In this document: positions 9,901-17,831 of the stretch, piece after piece
Layout: each line of letters opens with the position of its first letter
How positions within the stretch are numbered: the stretch's first letter is position 1
DNA from: Halanaerobiales bacterium
Lineage (GTDB): Bacteria > Bacillota_F > Halanaerobiia > DY22613
Length of the DNA: 62,444 nt
Assembly (NCBI GenBank): GCA_023128035.1
Contig: JAGMES010000011.1
Location: 1 to 62,444, forward strand
Direction: 5' to 3'
Made by a program: the position numbers and the translations under genes
Notes under the pieces: generated by a model
Told to the model about the DNA's origin: nothing
The model's database searches: none
The model's input: the letters and a program-made list of their open reading frames with translations, nothing else

Positions 9901-9946
9901 AACCGGTACCAGTACAAATTAATATATGATTCCGAAATAATTTCAA
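6914..9946 (-). CDS. hndC: Hydrogenase NuoF-like subunit fused to a GltD/NfnB-like NAD(P)H flavoprotein
   Basis: This 1010-residue fusion carries electrons between pyridine nucleotide and the hydrogenase. Residues 1-90 are a thioredoxin-like [2Fe-2S] domain (GTGCEASG and GCFGFC). Residues about 115-530 are a NuoF core binding FMN and NADH ([30 protein letters not shown]) and one [4Fe-4S] cluster (ESCGKCTACRIG). After about residue 540 the usual ferredoxin tail is replaced by a complete glutamate-synthase-small-subunit-like module of about 450 residues, with CxxxC clusters (NSPCQNVCPANVDIP; CGRVCDHPCQSKC) and two nucleotide-binding folds (VVGSGPAGLTSA and VVVGGGNVAIDAA). The module resembles NfnB/GltD. 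The protein thus has two potential pyridine-nucleotide sites, suiting a multi-substrate or bifurcating complex. The paralogue at 23252-24886 lacks this extension. Confidence 0.93.
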   Translation of the reverse strand: MKLFRNHILICTGTGCEASGSEEVRKCFHEEIKKRNLEDEVKIVDTGCFGFCRFGPNMVIYPEGVFYTCVKPEDIPEIVEEHLIKGRIVERLLFTEPETPKKSATSDDIKFFQKQKRIALYNCGHINPESMEEAIARDVYFGFGKALTEMTPDQVVDEVFKSGLRGRGGGGFPTGLKWRFAAKETADQKYIVCNADEGDPGAFMDRSILEGDPHAVVEGMAIAGYAIGATKGYIYCRAEYPLAVKRLKKAIVDARAEGILGENIFDSGFDFDLEVRLGAGAFVCGEETALLNSIEGKRGEPRPKPPFPAISGLWQKPTIINNVETLANLGMIVRNGWEWFREIGTEKSPGTKVFALAGKININGLVEVPMGTRLGEVIFDIGGGIPNGKTFKAAQTGGPSGGCIPVEHLNVSIDYDSLIELGTMMGSGGLIVMDEDTCMVDLAKFFLEFVKDESCGKCTACRIGVIRMLEILDRITKGKGKMEDIDLLIELSEDIKLSALCGLGQSAPNPVLSTIKYFRHEYEAHIKDHYCEASVCATLFNSPCQNVCPANVDIPIYIDLIRREKYREAYESIREENPLLLTCGRVCDHPCQSKCNRSKMDEAIAIRSLKRYVTDYVRENEGKLPVPEVKAPNGKKVAVVGSGPAGLTSAFYLARKGYDVTIYEALPVLGGMLTVGIPEYRLPKELLNEEINVIKEMGVKMVTNTYIGKDISVEDLKKDFDAVYIAVGAHEERNMGIEGEDLDGFMAGTYFLRDQSLGTEHDVKGKKVVVVGGGNVAIDAARSSVRLGAAEVTLVYRRDKKDMPAIAIEVEEAEHEKINILTMVNPVKVHGEDGKVKAIECIKMRGGEFDRSGRKKPVEVEGSNFMIDVDVIIPAIGQKVDLTFNGNEAIDMKWGNVLVDESSMTNVDGIFAGGDCVTGPATVVKAVKAGKDAAIAIDKYLGGDGVILTENQIPREIAYTLLEEECPRVQMPLLNDEERLSGFAEVELGYNKETALKEASRCLRCDVKDK

Positions 9947-9969
9947 ATTAGTTCACCTCCTATTTCTAA

Positions 9970-10332
9970 TTATTCTTTGATAACCCACTCGTCAACTACA
10001 ACACCATTGACAAGATGCTGGGAAACAATTTGTCTTGCTCTATTACTATCTATATTTCCATAAACAATCTCACCCTTATTAGGCTGCTTCACAATTACTA
10101 AAGGCTCTTCAACACAAAGACCAATACAACCAGTTTGGGTTACAGTTACACCCTGTACATTCCGCTTCTGTATCTCATCTAACATAGCCTGCATTACTTC
10201 ACGGGCTCCAGAAGCGATTCCACAAGTTCCCATCCCAATCTCAATAATTATATTATTGGGATCCTTCTCACGAAGCTTGATATCTTCCATCACTCTATCT
10301 TTAATTGCTTGTAAGTCTTTTAATGATTTCAT
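9970..10332 (-). CDS. hndB: Thioredoxin-like [2Fe-2S] ferredoxin subunit (HndB type)
   Basis: This 120-residue protein carries four cysteines in the thioredoxin-like [2Fe-2S] pattern: GMGTCGIASGAREV near residue 37 and QTGCIGLCVEEP near 87. It matches HndB of the four-subunit NADP-reducing hydrogenases and probably passes electrons between the NuoE/NuoF-like subunits and the catalytic subunit. It is the second gene of the operon, 17 bases after the NuoE-like gene and 23 before the NuoF fusion. A Shine-Dalgarno sequence (GAGGTG) precedes the ATG. Confidence 0.9.
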   Translation of the reverse strand: MKSLKDLQAIKDRVMEDIKLREKDPNNIIIEIGMGTCGIASGAREVMQAMLDEIQKRNVQGVTVTQTGCIGLCVEEPLVIVKQPNKGEIVYGNIDSNRARQIVSQHLVNGVVVDEWVIKE

Positions 10333-10349
10333 ATTATCACCTCACTTAA

Positions 10350-10838
10350 TCAGTCAGTAATATCTTTAAGAATAGTAATGGCTTTATCTGGAGATAAAAG
10401 ACCATATACTTCACCATTTACAGTCATAACAGGACCCAATCCACAAGCTCCCAAACAACGAACTATCTCTAATGAATATAATCCATCTTCAGTAGTATCG
10501 CCAGACTTAAGATTCAATTCTTTCTCCATTTTGTCTACAATATCAGGAGCTCCTTTTACATAACAGGCAGTTCCAAGACAAAGTGCAATATGATATTTAC
10601 CCTTTGGTTTTGTAGAAAAGTGAGAATAGAAGGAAACAACACTATACACATCACTCATTGAAACATTTAATCCTTCTGCAATCTTAGCTTGCACTTCTAC
10701 TGGCAGAAAACCAACAACCTCTTGTGCTTTATGTAATACTTCAATTAATGCTGATTTATCACCCCGATATTCTTCTATCAGTACATCTAACTTTGGATTA
10801 ACCTCTTCCCAATTTACTGGACTTAAAACAGTTGACAT
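10350..10838 (-). CDS. hndA: NuoE-like [2Fe-2S] hydrogenase subunit (HndA type)
   Basis: This 162-residue member of the NuoE/24-kDa Complex I family has an N-terminal helical bundle (about 1-75) followed by a thioredoxin-like [2Fe-2S] domain with cysteines in CLGTACYVKGAP and VRCLGACGLGPV. It is the first gene of the hydrogenase operon (order A-B-C-D). It works with the NuoF-like subunit in transferring electrons from or to NAD(P)H. A GGGGAGG ribosome binding site precedes the start. A leader of about 500 bases separates it from the promoter at 11354-11382. Confidence 0.92.
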   Translation of the reverse strand: MSTVLSPVNWEEVNPKLDVLIEEYRGDKSALIEVLHKAQEVVGFLPVEVQAKIAEGLNVSMSDVYSVVSFYSHFSTKPKGKYHIALCLGTACYVKGAPDIVDKMEKELNLKSGDTTEDGLYSLEIVRCLGACGLGPVMTVNGEVYGLLSPDKAITILKDITD

Positions 10839-11034
10839 GAAAAATACCTCCCCTCACAATAAGTTTGTGCAAGTGTGAATTTTCACAATATTCAGATACT
10901 GATTCTTCCTCCTCCCTAAATCTATTGGTACTCAAGGGTTTACCTGAGTAATATATATTTTGCCACATCTTGCTTCATTATTTTCAATGAAATAATTCCA
11001 ATAATTGTACAAACTTTGTGGCAAAAATTCACAA
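10839..11034. other. Non-coding gap between leader terminator and hndA
   Basis: No gene is visible here. Short TGTGAA/TTCACA repeats occur near 10874-10888 (GTGTGAATTTTCACAA on plus). They resemble half-sites of redox regulators such as Rex, but the spacing does not match a standard operator. If the upstream terminator reads through, this is the remaining 5' leader of hndA. Confidence 0.35.
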
Positions 11035-11096
11035 ACAAAAAACTCCTAGCGCAGAGATTAGTAAATCCATTACTCACAATCTCTAATGCTGGAGTT
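11035..11096 (-). terminator. Intrinsic terminator inside the hydrogenase leader
   Basis: A long imperfect hairpin lies on the minus strand. AACTCC and AGC at the 5' side pair with GCTAGGAGTT at the 3' side, and the inner arms AGAGATT and AATCTCT also pair. It is followed by TTTTTTG. Its position 200 bases before hndA makes it either an attenuator or the end of a separate small RNA. Confidence 0.75.
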
Positions 11097-11347
11097 CGAT
11101 AATAGCCAAAATTCCTAGAGCGAATAGCCTATGTATGTCAGTATAATTAAGTTTTAGATATCGCTGATAAATTATAGTTGATACTAAAATCACATTAAAG
11201 AATTGGTAAAATTATAAAAACTATCATCTCTATTATCAGCATAATTTCTTTTGCCTAGATTGTAATGAGTAAGGATTTTTACCCTTTAGAGTAAAACCTA
11301 ATCCCTAACTCGATATTTCTACATAAATGTGTATATTATCACAAAGT
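11035..11347 (-). ncRNA. Structured 5' leader RNA or small RNA ahead of the hydrogenase operon
   Basis: From the predicted start near 11347 to the terminator at 11035 the minus strand holds about 310 non-coding bases with several helices. GGATT...AATCC (near 11274-11308) encloses TTTTAC/GTAAAA. GCTGATAA pairs with TTATCAGC (about 11240 and 11163) and encloses ATAGTT/AACTAT. A long imperfect terminator stem closes the 3' end. The combination of a strong promoter, multiple helices, an intrinsic terminator and then hndA is the layout of a riboswitch or attenuator, or of an independent sRNA. I could not match it to a known class (T-box, 6S, glycine, SAM, FMN, Moco and cobalamin signatures are absent). 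Confidence 0.55.
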
Positions 11348-11353
11348 ACACTC

Positions 11354-11382
11354 ATTGTAACATAGTGTCACAAATTAGTCAA
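11354..11382 (-). promoter_or_regulatory. Strong sigma-A promoter for the hydrogenase leader/operon
   Basis: On the minus strand TTGACT (11377-11382) and TACAAT (11354-11359) are separated by exactly 17 bases. The spacer contains an interrupted inverted repeat, TTGTGAC-5-GTTACAA, running into the -10 box. That is a plausible operator for a redox-sensing repressor such as Rex or a CRP/FNR-family protein; its length (19 bp) does not exactly fit the classical Rex site. Confidence 0.7.
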
Positions 11383-11419
11383 TAGATTTTTTATTTAAAG
11401 ATTTTTTATTTTCAACACT

Positions 11420-11453
11420 AAAAAACCTGACTCCTATCAACATAGAAGTCAGG
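11420..11453 (-). terminator. Intrinsic terminator of the coaD transcript
   Basis: On the minus strand CCTGACT and AGTCAGG form the stem, followed by TTTTTT. It lies immediately after the coaD stop codon and separates the housekeeping block from the hydrogenase promoter. Confidence 0.85.
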
Positions 11454-11461
11454 CTAACATA

Positions 11462-11971
11462 TCACTTCTCTATAAGTAATTGACTCTTCATCTCTTTTAC
11501 TCTCTCAATCATCCTACTGTTAACACCAGGAGGCACCAAGCCACGGATACAGCCCCCAAATAAAGCGGCTTCCTTAACTGCAGTAGAACTCAAAAAAGCA
11601 TGTTCATTACTGCTCATTAAAATTAATGTTTCAATAGAAGGATTTAATTTTTTGTTCATAGAAGCATTCTGAAATTCGCCCTCAAAATCAGATACTGCTC
11701 GAATCCCTCGTATAATAATTCTTGCATTTTTTTGGTCAACATAATCAATTAAAAGCCCGTTAAAATGATCCACTGAAACATTGGGATAATCTTTTACTGC
11801 TTCTTTTAGCATCTCTACCCTTTCGGCAGTTGTAAACAATGGCTTTTTAAAAGGATTCATAAAAACTGCCACAATCACATGCTCAAAAATCTTACTGCTT
11901 CGTTCAATGATGTCAAGATGACCATTGGTTACAGGGTCAAAACTTCCAGGATAAATTGCAATTTGCGTCAT
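11462..11971 (-). CDS. coaD: Phosphopantetheine adenylyltransferase
   Basis: This 169-residue enzyme transfers AMP from ATP to 4'-phosphopantetheine, the penultimate step of coenzyme A synthesis. The nucleotidyltransferase signature PGSFDPVTNGHLDII is at residues 8-22 (the TNGH motif corresponds to TxGH), and the second ATP motif ISSTAVKE-like LSSTAVKEAA is near 128. Length is standard. It follows rsmD by 16 bases, the usual rsmD-coaD pair in Firmicutes. The ATG has a GAGGAGA ribosome binding site. Confidence 0.97.
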   Translation of the reverse strand: MTQIAIYPGSFDPVTNGHLDIIERSSKIFEHVIVAVFMNPFKKPLFTTAERVEMLKEAVKDYPNVSVDHFNGLLIDYVDQKNARIIIRGIRAVSDFEGEFQNASMNKKLNPSIETLILMSSNEHAFLSSTAVKEAALFGGCIRGLVPPGVNSRMIERVKEMKSQLLIEK

Positions 11972-11987
11972 TTGTTAAATCTCCTCT

Positions 11988-12530
11988 CTAATCCTTTACC
12001 CCAACAAAGGTTAAACTAATACTACCATATGACTTACTTTTTAACACTTCCAGAAGTTCTGGAATTTGGGGTGGTAAATCTGTACTATGTTCACATATAA
12101 TAATACCATCTTTTTTAATTAAACTGTTAGCTAAGATTAATTCAAGCACTTTTTCATACAAACCAGCTTGATAAGGTGGGTCAAGATAAATAATATCAAA
12201 GTTTTGATTAATACTAGGCAAAAGCTTTAACACATCTCCCCTAGTAACCTTAGCCTGATTTTGAAAATTAACCATATTTAAATTCTCTTTAATAATTTTC
12301 ACATGCTGAGGATCTTCTTCTATAAAAACCACTTTGTTTGCACTACGGCTTAATGCTTCTATACCAATACCCCCAAATCCTGCAAATAAATCCAGAAAAT
12401 TTGCTTCAATCACATTTCCTGCAATGATATTAAATAAAGCTTCCTTAACCCGATCAGAAGTAGGTCTAGCTTTTAATCCTTTCCCACTTTTAAGTTTTCT
12501 ACCTCTTGCCTCACCAGCAATAACACGCAT
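11988..12530 (-). CDS. rsmD: 16S rRNA (guanine-966-N2)-methyltransferase RsmD
   Basis: This 180-residue SAM-dependent methyltransferase modifies G966 of 16S rRNA in the 30S subunit. The N-terminus MRVIAGEARGRKL with ARPTSDRVKEALFNI is typical. The SAM-binding motif FLDLFAGFGGIGIEALSR is near residues 45-62 and the catalytic DPPY (YLDPPYQAG) is near 116. It is the partner gene of coaD in a two-gene unit downstream of recG. Confidence 0.96.
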   Translation of the reverse strand: MRVIAGEARGRKLKSGKGLKARPTSDRVKEALFNIIAGNVIEANFLDLFAGFGGIGIEALSRSANKVVFIEEDPQHVKIIKENLNMVNFQNQAKVTRGDVLKLLPSINQNFDIIYLDPPYQAGLYEKVLELILANSLIKKDGIIICEHSTDLPPQIPELLEVLKSKSYGSISLTFVGVKD

Positions 12531-12694
12531 CTATATACCCCCTAAAAAAATTCACTTATTAACGCATAATACAGTAAAAAAATCGATAAACTAGAATTAG
12601 TGATTTTTAGTGCGTATCTTGCGCATGGGAAAGAGTTATATGGTTTTAAATCCTCCCCCATTAACTCTTCCTCCAAATCTCTCCTCTCCCTTAT

Positions 12695-12726
12695 AGAAAT
12701 TGGTGATTGAATGATCACCAATTTCT
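12695..12726 (-). terminator. Perfect hairpin at the end of recG
   Basis: AGAAATTGGTGA and its exact complement flank an 8-base loop 1 base after the recG stop codon. There is no T-run on the minus strand after the hairpin, so it may act as a transcript-end stabiliser rather than a classical terminator. A further 165 bases to rsmD hold no gene. Confidence 0.6.
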
Positions 12727-12727
12727 A

Positions 12728-15217
12728 TTATTTATCCAATAAAAGACTCCCTCTAAACCGAATCGCAAATATAATTTTCAATAACTCCTGATCAATCCAA
12801 TCAGGATATTCTTTCAATAATTCTTTAACTTCATTCCTAACAATTTCTAACATTTCCCAATCTCTAATCAAACTTGCAACTTTAAACTCTGGCAGACCAT
12901 GTTGACGTGTTCCAAAAAATTCTCCAGGACCTCTGATAGCTAAATCTTCCTCAGCTATCTTAAATCCATCATTTGTCTCTACCATTACATTTAATCTTCG
13001 TTCACCTTCTGGAGTAGTTGTATCTCCAATAAGAATACAATAGGATTGAGCCTCTCCACGCCCTACCCTTCCTCTGAGTTGATGAAGCTGGGCCAGCCCA
13101 AAACGCTGAGCATCTTCAATCAACATAATACTAGCATTTGGTACATCTACACCAACTTCAATGACAGTAGTAGCAACTAATATATCCACTTTACCATCCC
13201 GAAAATCACGCATAATCTGATCGCGCTCATCACGAGAAGTTTGTCCAGTAAGTAAAGATACCTTATAATCAGTAAAAACCTCTAAAGAAAGATATTCTGC
13301 CATTTGGGTTGCAGATTCCACATCAATTACCTCAGATTCATCTATTAATGGACAGACTACATATGCTTGTCTACCTTGATTTAACTCATCTTTTACAAAA
13401 GAATATATCTTATCTCTGGTTTCAGGTTGACGCCAAACAGTAACAATTGGCTTGCGTCCAGGTGGTAACTCATCTATCACCGAAAGCTCCAAATCACCGT
13501 AAATTGTTAATGCCATAGAGCGAGGAATCGGTGTGGCAGTCATTACTAATACATGAGGATGAATTCCTTTTTTCTGAAGAAGTTCACGCTGTTCTACCCC
13601 AAAACGATGTTGCTCATCTATAACGACTACACCTAATTTTTTAAATTGAACTTCTTCCTGAATTAAGGCATGAGTTCCGACTACTAAATCTATCTTCCCA
13701 GTGCTCAATTGATTTAAAATCTCTTCTCGTCTTTTCTTTTTCAAACTTCCTGTTATCAATTCAACGTGTAAATCCAGAGTTTCAAACCATCCTTTAAGAG
13801 ATAGGTAATGCTGTTCTGCTAAAATCTCTGTAGGAGCCATTAAAGCACCTTGAAGGCCATTTTCAATCCCTTTTATTAAAGACATCGCAGCAATTACTGT
13901 TTTACCAGAACCTACATCTCCTTGAAGTAAACGATACATAGGCTTGGTTTTTTGTTGGTCATAAGATATCTCTTCCCAAACTCTTTTCTGAGCATTGGTA
14001 AGAGAAAAAGGCAAAACATTTATAAAAGTACTAATTAATTCCTGATCTTCTTTACATGAGTATCCCTCATTATTTGATTGCATTAATTTTCGTCTATATA
14101 ATATACCCAACTGTAAAAAAAAGAAATCTTCAAAAATTAATCTTCTTTTTGCTTCTTCTAATAGCGTTCTATTTTCAGGGAAGTGAACAAATTTTAGAGC
14201 CTGGTCTGAAGATAATAAGCTATATTTTTGTTTTAGCATACCAGGAATTAATTCAGGCAGATAACTTATATATTGATCAATTGCATTATTAATAATCTCC
14301 CTAATATTTTTCTGACTTAAGCCCTCTGTTAGAGGATAAATTGGAACAATACGACTGGTGTGGAGATGATCATCTGATTCTAAACGTTCAAACACGGGAT
14401 TATTTAATTCTATTTTTCTATAACGATTATAATTTTTTAAATTCACTTTACCACTGAAGATAACTTTTTCATCATTTTTAAATTGATCTTTGATATAAGG
14501 CTGATTATACCAAACCCCAAATGCCAAACCAGTACCGTCATGAATTGCAACTTTAATAATTTTCATACCACGTTTTACTCGCATCTCTTGGATGGCCACA
14601 ACTTTACCGACAATCGTAACCTCTTCTTTAATAAGAGATTGAGATTTATTAATATCAGAAATAGACATGATCTGAGAACGATCAGAATACTCTCTAGGGA
14701 TATAATAGATCAAATCCATTACATTTTCTACATTTAATCTATTTAAAGTTTTTGCTCGTTTTGGCCCAACCCCTTTGACATATTGTACTGGTCTAGCCAA
14801 CATCTCTATATGGTCTAAAATTACCTTTGAATTTAAATTTTGCATTTTCGGAGATTCTTCACTCCTGAGTGGTTTAACTTGAGGTGGTTCTTTTACCTGT
14901 TTTACGGGCCTTTTTATATTTTCTAATCCTTCAATTCCATGGTCTATTTGTTGAACCAAAGGAATAACTTTACGAATTATCTCTCTTCTATCATCTGGTA
15001 AAACTCGTTTATAATCTAAAAATAGAATCTTAAGTTGACTTACTATTTCTATAAGTTTTGGAGAAGACTCTGTAAAGTTCGATTCTAGTCTAGCTTTCAA
15101 TTGATCTAGATAATTTAAGACGTAACGATCAAATCCACCAAAAACAGATGTATTCAAACAACCTGTTTTAATTTCAACTTTAAAGGGACGCTTTAGTTTT
15201 TTCATAATCTGCTTCAT
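12728..15217 (-). CDS. recG: ATP-dependent DNA helicase RecG
   Basis: This 829-residue branch-migrating helicase processes stalled forks and Holliday junctions. Walker A LLQGDVGSGKTVIAA, the DEQH box VVIDEQHRFGVEQRE, the motif VI region QLRGRVGRG and the C-terminal GPGEFFGTRQHGLPEF region are all present; the wedge/OB domain lies before the helicase core. I placed the start at the ATG at 15217, preceded by AGGGGGA, rather than an upstream frame start at 15274. The N-terminal 130 residues before the wedge domain are an extension found in many anaerobic Firmicute RecG proteins. Order with degV and fakA upstream is conserved in Firmicutes. Confidence 0.95.
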   Translation of the reverse strand: MKQIMKKLKRPFKVEIKTGCLNTSVFGGFDRYVLNYLDQLKARLESNFTESSPKLIEIVSQLKILFLDYKRVLPDDRREIIRKVIPLVQQIDHGIEGLENIKRPVKQVKEPPQVKPLRSEESPKMQNLNSKVILDHIEMLARPVQYVKGVGPKRAKTLNRLNVENVMDLIYYIPREYSDRSQIMSISDINKSQSLIKEEVTIVGKVVAIQEMRVKRGMKIIKVAIHDGTGLAFGVWYNQPYIKDQFKNDEKVIFSGKVNLKNYNRYRKIELNNPVFERLESDDHLHTSRIVPIYPLTEGLSQKNIREIINNAIDQYISYLPELIPGMLKQKYSLLSSDQALKFVHFPENRTLLEEAKRRLIFEDFFFLQLGILYRRKLMQSNNEGYSCKEDQELISTFINVLPFSLTNAQKRVWEEISYDQQKTKPMYRLLQGDVGSGKTVIAAMSLIKGIENGLQGALMAPTEILAEQHYLSLKGWFETLDLHVELITGSLKKKRREEILNQLSTGKIDLVVGTHALIQEEVQFKKLGVVVIDEQHRFGVEQRELLQKKGIHPHVLVMTATPIPRSMALTIYGDLELSVIDELPPGRKPIVTVWRQPETRDKIYSFVKDELNQGRQAYVVCPLIDESEVIDVESATQMAEYLSLEVFTDYKVSLLTGQTSRDERDQIMRDFRDGKVDILVATTVIEVGVDVPNASIMLIEDAQRFGLAQLHQLRGRVGRGEAQSYCILIGDTTTPEGERRLNVMVETNDGFKIAEEDLAIRGPGEFFGTRQHGLPEFKVASLIRDWEMLEIVRNEVKELLKEYPDWIDQELLKIIFAIRFRGSLLLDK

Positions 15218-15295
15218 CGCCACTATCCCCCTTTCCTCACACCTCAAAAAAGACATATGCCGCAATAATGACATACGTCTTTCATTTTTGTTAAA

Positions 15296-16159
15296 CTAGC
15301 CAGTTTTTTTATGAAAAAATATGGCTAAAATTCCTGGGCCAGAATGAGTACCAATGATAGGCCCAACCTCATTAAATAAGAAATCTTCAATTCCTAACTC
15401 TTCTCTAATCTTCTGTACTAACTCTTTATATCCTTCTTCATTTTCTGCATGGAGAATTCCAAGAGTGATTTGATCTTTTCCACCCAATTCTTCTAATCCT
15501 GAGTTTAATTGCTGAACCATCTTTTTCAAAATTCGTTTTTTACCTCTAATTTTTTCAAATGGCGATACATAACCACCTTCTATCGTCAATAAAGGGATAA
15601 TATTTAATAACCCTCCTAAAAATGCAGCAGCCTTGCCAATTCGTCCACCTTTTTGTAAATGCTCTAAGCTTGGAACAGAAAAATATACCCTCATTGACTC
15701 TTTAACTTGATCTAAACGCCTGGTAATCTCTTGAACAGCACAATTTTCTTCAACTGCCTTTATAGCTTCTAAGACAAGAAAACCAACCCCAAAAGAAGCA
15801 CTTTCTGAATCATACACAATTACTTTCACATTTTCCATATTTTGAGCAGCTAATCTAGCTGAATCCATGATCCCACTCATTTTTCCAGAAAGATGTATAG
15901 ATATAATAACATCAGCTTCATCAGCTAATTCTTGATATACATTTGTAAATTCTCCAGGAGTGATCTGTGCTGTCGTTGGAAACACATCATGCTCGTTCAT
16001 CTTCGCATAAAATTCACTTGTTGTTATATCAACACCAGACCGATATTCTTCTTCCCCAAATCTAACGATGATTGGTATTTCGTAAACTCCGTGTTTTTCA
16101 ATAAGTTTTCGTGGGAGATCGGTAGAACTATCAGTAACAATCTTAATTCGTGTCATCAT
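15296..16159 (-). CDS. DegV-family fatty-acid-binding protein
   Basis: This 287-residue protein has the DegV fold. The motif VTDSSTDLP is at residues 8-16, TAQITPGEF near 57-65, the ligand-site region SIHLSGKMSG near 85-94, and LEHLQKGGRIGKAAAFLGGLL near 156-176. DegV (FakB-like) proteins bind a fatty acid and present it to the kinase FakA, whose gene is directly upstream (stop 16 bases away). The pair would channel exogenous fatty acids into acyl phosphate for lipid synthesis. ATG at 16159 has a GGAGG-like ribosome binding site. Confidence 0.92.
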   Translation of the reverse strand: MMTRIKIVTDSSTDLPRKLIEKHGVYEIPIIVRFGEEEYRSGVDITTSEFYAKMNEHDVFPTTAQITPGEFTNVYQELADEADVIISIHLSGKMSGIMDSARLAAQNMENVKVIVYDSESASFGVGFLVLEAIKAVEENCAVQEITRRLDQVKESMRVYFSVPSLEHLQKGGRIGKAAAFLGGLLNIIPLLTIEGGYVSPFEKIRGKKRILKKMVQQLNSGLEELGGKDQITLGILHAENEEGYKELVQKIREELGIEDFLFNEVGPIIGTHSGPGILAIFFHKKTG

Positions 16160-16175
16160 TTACCTCCGTAAACAC

Positions 16176-17831
16176 TTATTCGACAGAGAAGATAAAATCA
16201 TAAAGAGGTTGACCTCCATAATATAACTCAATATCCTGATCGCTAAATTGGTCTTCAACTTTAGCAAGTAACGTCTCTGCCCTTTCCTCACTAACATCTG
16301 AACCGTAATAGATGGTAATTAAAAAGCTATCTTCTGTCACCATCTTCGAAAGAAGTTCTAAAGAAGTTGATTCGAAATCGCTACCTACCACAGATATCGT
16401 ACCATCCATAAGTCCTAAGCAATCTCCTTCACCAATCTCAATAGAATTGACCTTAGAATCACGCACTGCAATTGTAATCTCACCAGTCTTAACATCATTA
16501 ACACTATTAATCATTCCATCAACAATTTCTCCAAATTGTTGTTCAGGATTTATACTCATTAAAGCACAGATACCCTGAGGAATAGAACGAGTTGGAATTA
16601 CACTAACTTCTTTTCTGCTGATGTTTTTAACTTGTTCAGCAGCAAAAATAATATTCTTATTATTTGGTAAGATAATAATATGATCAGAATTAATTTTCTC
16701 TACTGCATCTACAAGATCCTGTGTACTAGGGTTCATCGATTGTCCACCCATAACAACTTCATCGACCCCTAAACTTTCGATTATTTCAGAAAGACCTTCT
16801 CCAGCAGTAACTGCAACAATACCAAAAGTTTTTTTCTCTTTAGTTTTAATTTTTTCTTCTACTTCATCTAAGTGGCGATGACTCTGTTCAACCATGTTAT
16901 CTATTTTTATTTTATTAAGAGAACCAAATTTCAGAGCATAATCTAAAACTTTACCAGGATTGTTGGTATGTACATGGACTTTAGTTGCTCCCTTTGCACC
17001 AACAACTAATAAAGAATCTCCCATACGTTCAAGATGATTACGAACTTGATCAATAGGTACTTCACCTGACATAATCAAAAATTCTGTACAATATTGAAAT
17101 TCTATATCCATTGTAGATGGAGGAGTCGCACTAGGTGATTTCTTTTCGAATTTCTGATTATCATAAACGGTTAGAGCATCTTCTACTGATAAACCTTTCA
17201 AAACTCTTAAAGCACCCTCTATAAAGAATAAATATCCCTGTCCACCTGCATCCACAACATTAGCTTCCTTTAAAACAGGTAAAAGTTCTGGAGTCATTTG
17301 AAGTGCTTCATTGCCTTTAGCGATAGCATCTTCTAATACCTTAATAACATCTTCATTCTCCATAGCACTTTCTAATGCGCCTTGACCCATATATCTAGCA
17401 ACAGTCAATATAGTTCCCTCAACAGGTCTCATAACCGCCTTATAAGCCATCTCAGAAGCAGAATTCAATGCAATTGCCAAATCGTTCGCATTCATCGTGT
17501 TTTTATTTTTGAGACTACGAGACATACCACGAAATAATTGTGATAATATAACTCCAGAATTTCCTCTTGCTCCCATTAAAGCTCCTTCTTGTAACGCTTC
17601 AGCAATTTCACTAACAGATTCAGCGATGCAATTTTGAACTTCTTTAGCTGCATTTAATACAGTTAAATACATATTAGTTCCAGTATCACCATCTGGAACA
17701 GGAAAAACGTTAAGTGAATCAACATAATCTTTATGCTCATTAAGCCAACAAGTACCAGCTAAAATCATTCTCTTAAAATCTTTTGCGTCAATGTTAATCA
17801 TTCGCTGATCAGATTCATTAGTATGTAGCAC
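16176..17831 (-). CDS. fakA: FakA/YloV-type fatty acid kinase (DAK2 domain protein)
   Basis: The N-terminal 200 residues of this 551-residue protein are a DAK2 kinase domain (VFPVPDGDTGTNM near 42-54, which binds Mg-ATP, and GARGNSGVILSQLFRG near 92-107). The rest is the FakA middle and C-terminal regions that interact with FakB-type proteins. It phosphorylates fatty acid bound to a DegV/FakB partner; the adjacent degV gene is the likely partner. Its start overlaps the end of the Asp23-family gene by 14 bases, so translation is probably coupled. Confidence 0.93.
   Translation of the reverse strand: MLHTNESDQRMINIDAKDFKRMILAGTCWLNEHKDYVDSLNVFPVPDGDTGTNMYLTVLNAAKEVQNCIAESVSEIAEALQEGALMGARGNSGVILSQLFRGMSRSLKNKNTMNANDLAIALNSASEMAYKAVMRPVEGTILTVARYMGQGALESAMENEDVIKVLEDAIAKGNEALQMTPELLPVLKEANVVDAGGQGYLFFIEGALRVLKGLSVEDALTVYDNQKFEKKSPSATPPSTMDIEFQYCTEFLIMSGEVPIDQVRNHLERMGDSLLVVGAKGATKVHVHTNNPGKVLDYALKFGSLNKIKIDNMVEQSHRHLDEVEEKIKTKEKKTFGIVAVTAGEGLSEIIESLGVDEVVMGGQSMNPSTQDLVDAVEKINSDHIIILPNNKNIIFAAEQVKNISRKEVSVIPTRSIPQGICALMSINPEQQFGEIVDGMINSVNDVKTGEITIAVRDSKVNSIEIGEGDCLGLMDGTISVVGSDFESTSLELLSKMVTEDSFLITIYYGSDVSEERAETLLAKVEDQFSDQDIELYYGGQPLYDFIFSVE

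Noticed and set aside
10874..10888. Rex operator just upstream of hndA
   Set aside because: The TGTGAA/TTCACA halves have the wrong spacing (16 bp in all) and lie far from the promoter; kept only as a note in the gap entry.
11035..11347. T-box, 6S RNA or known riboswitch for the hydrogenase leader
   Set aside because: The conserved sequence blocks of these classes could not be found by eye, so no class name is given.
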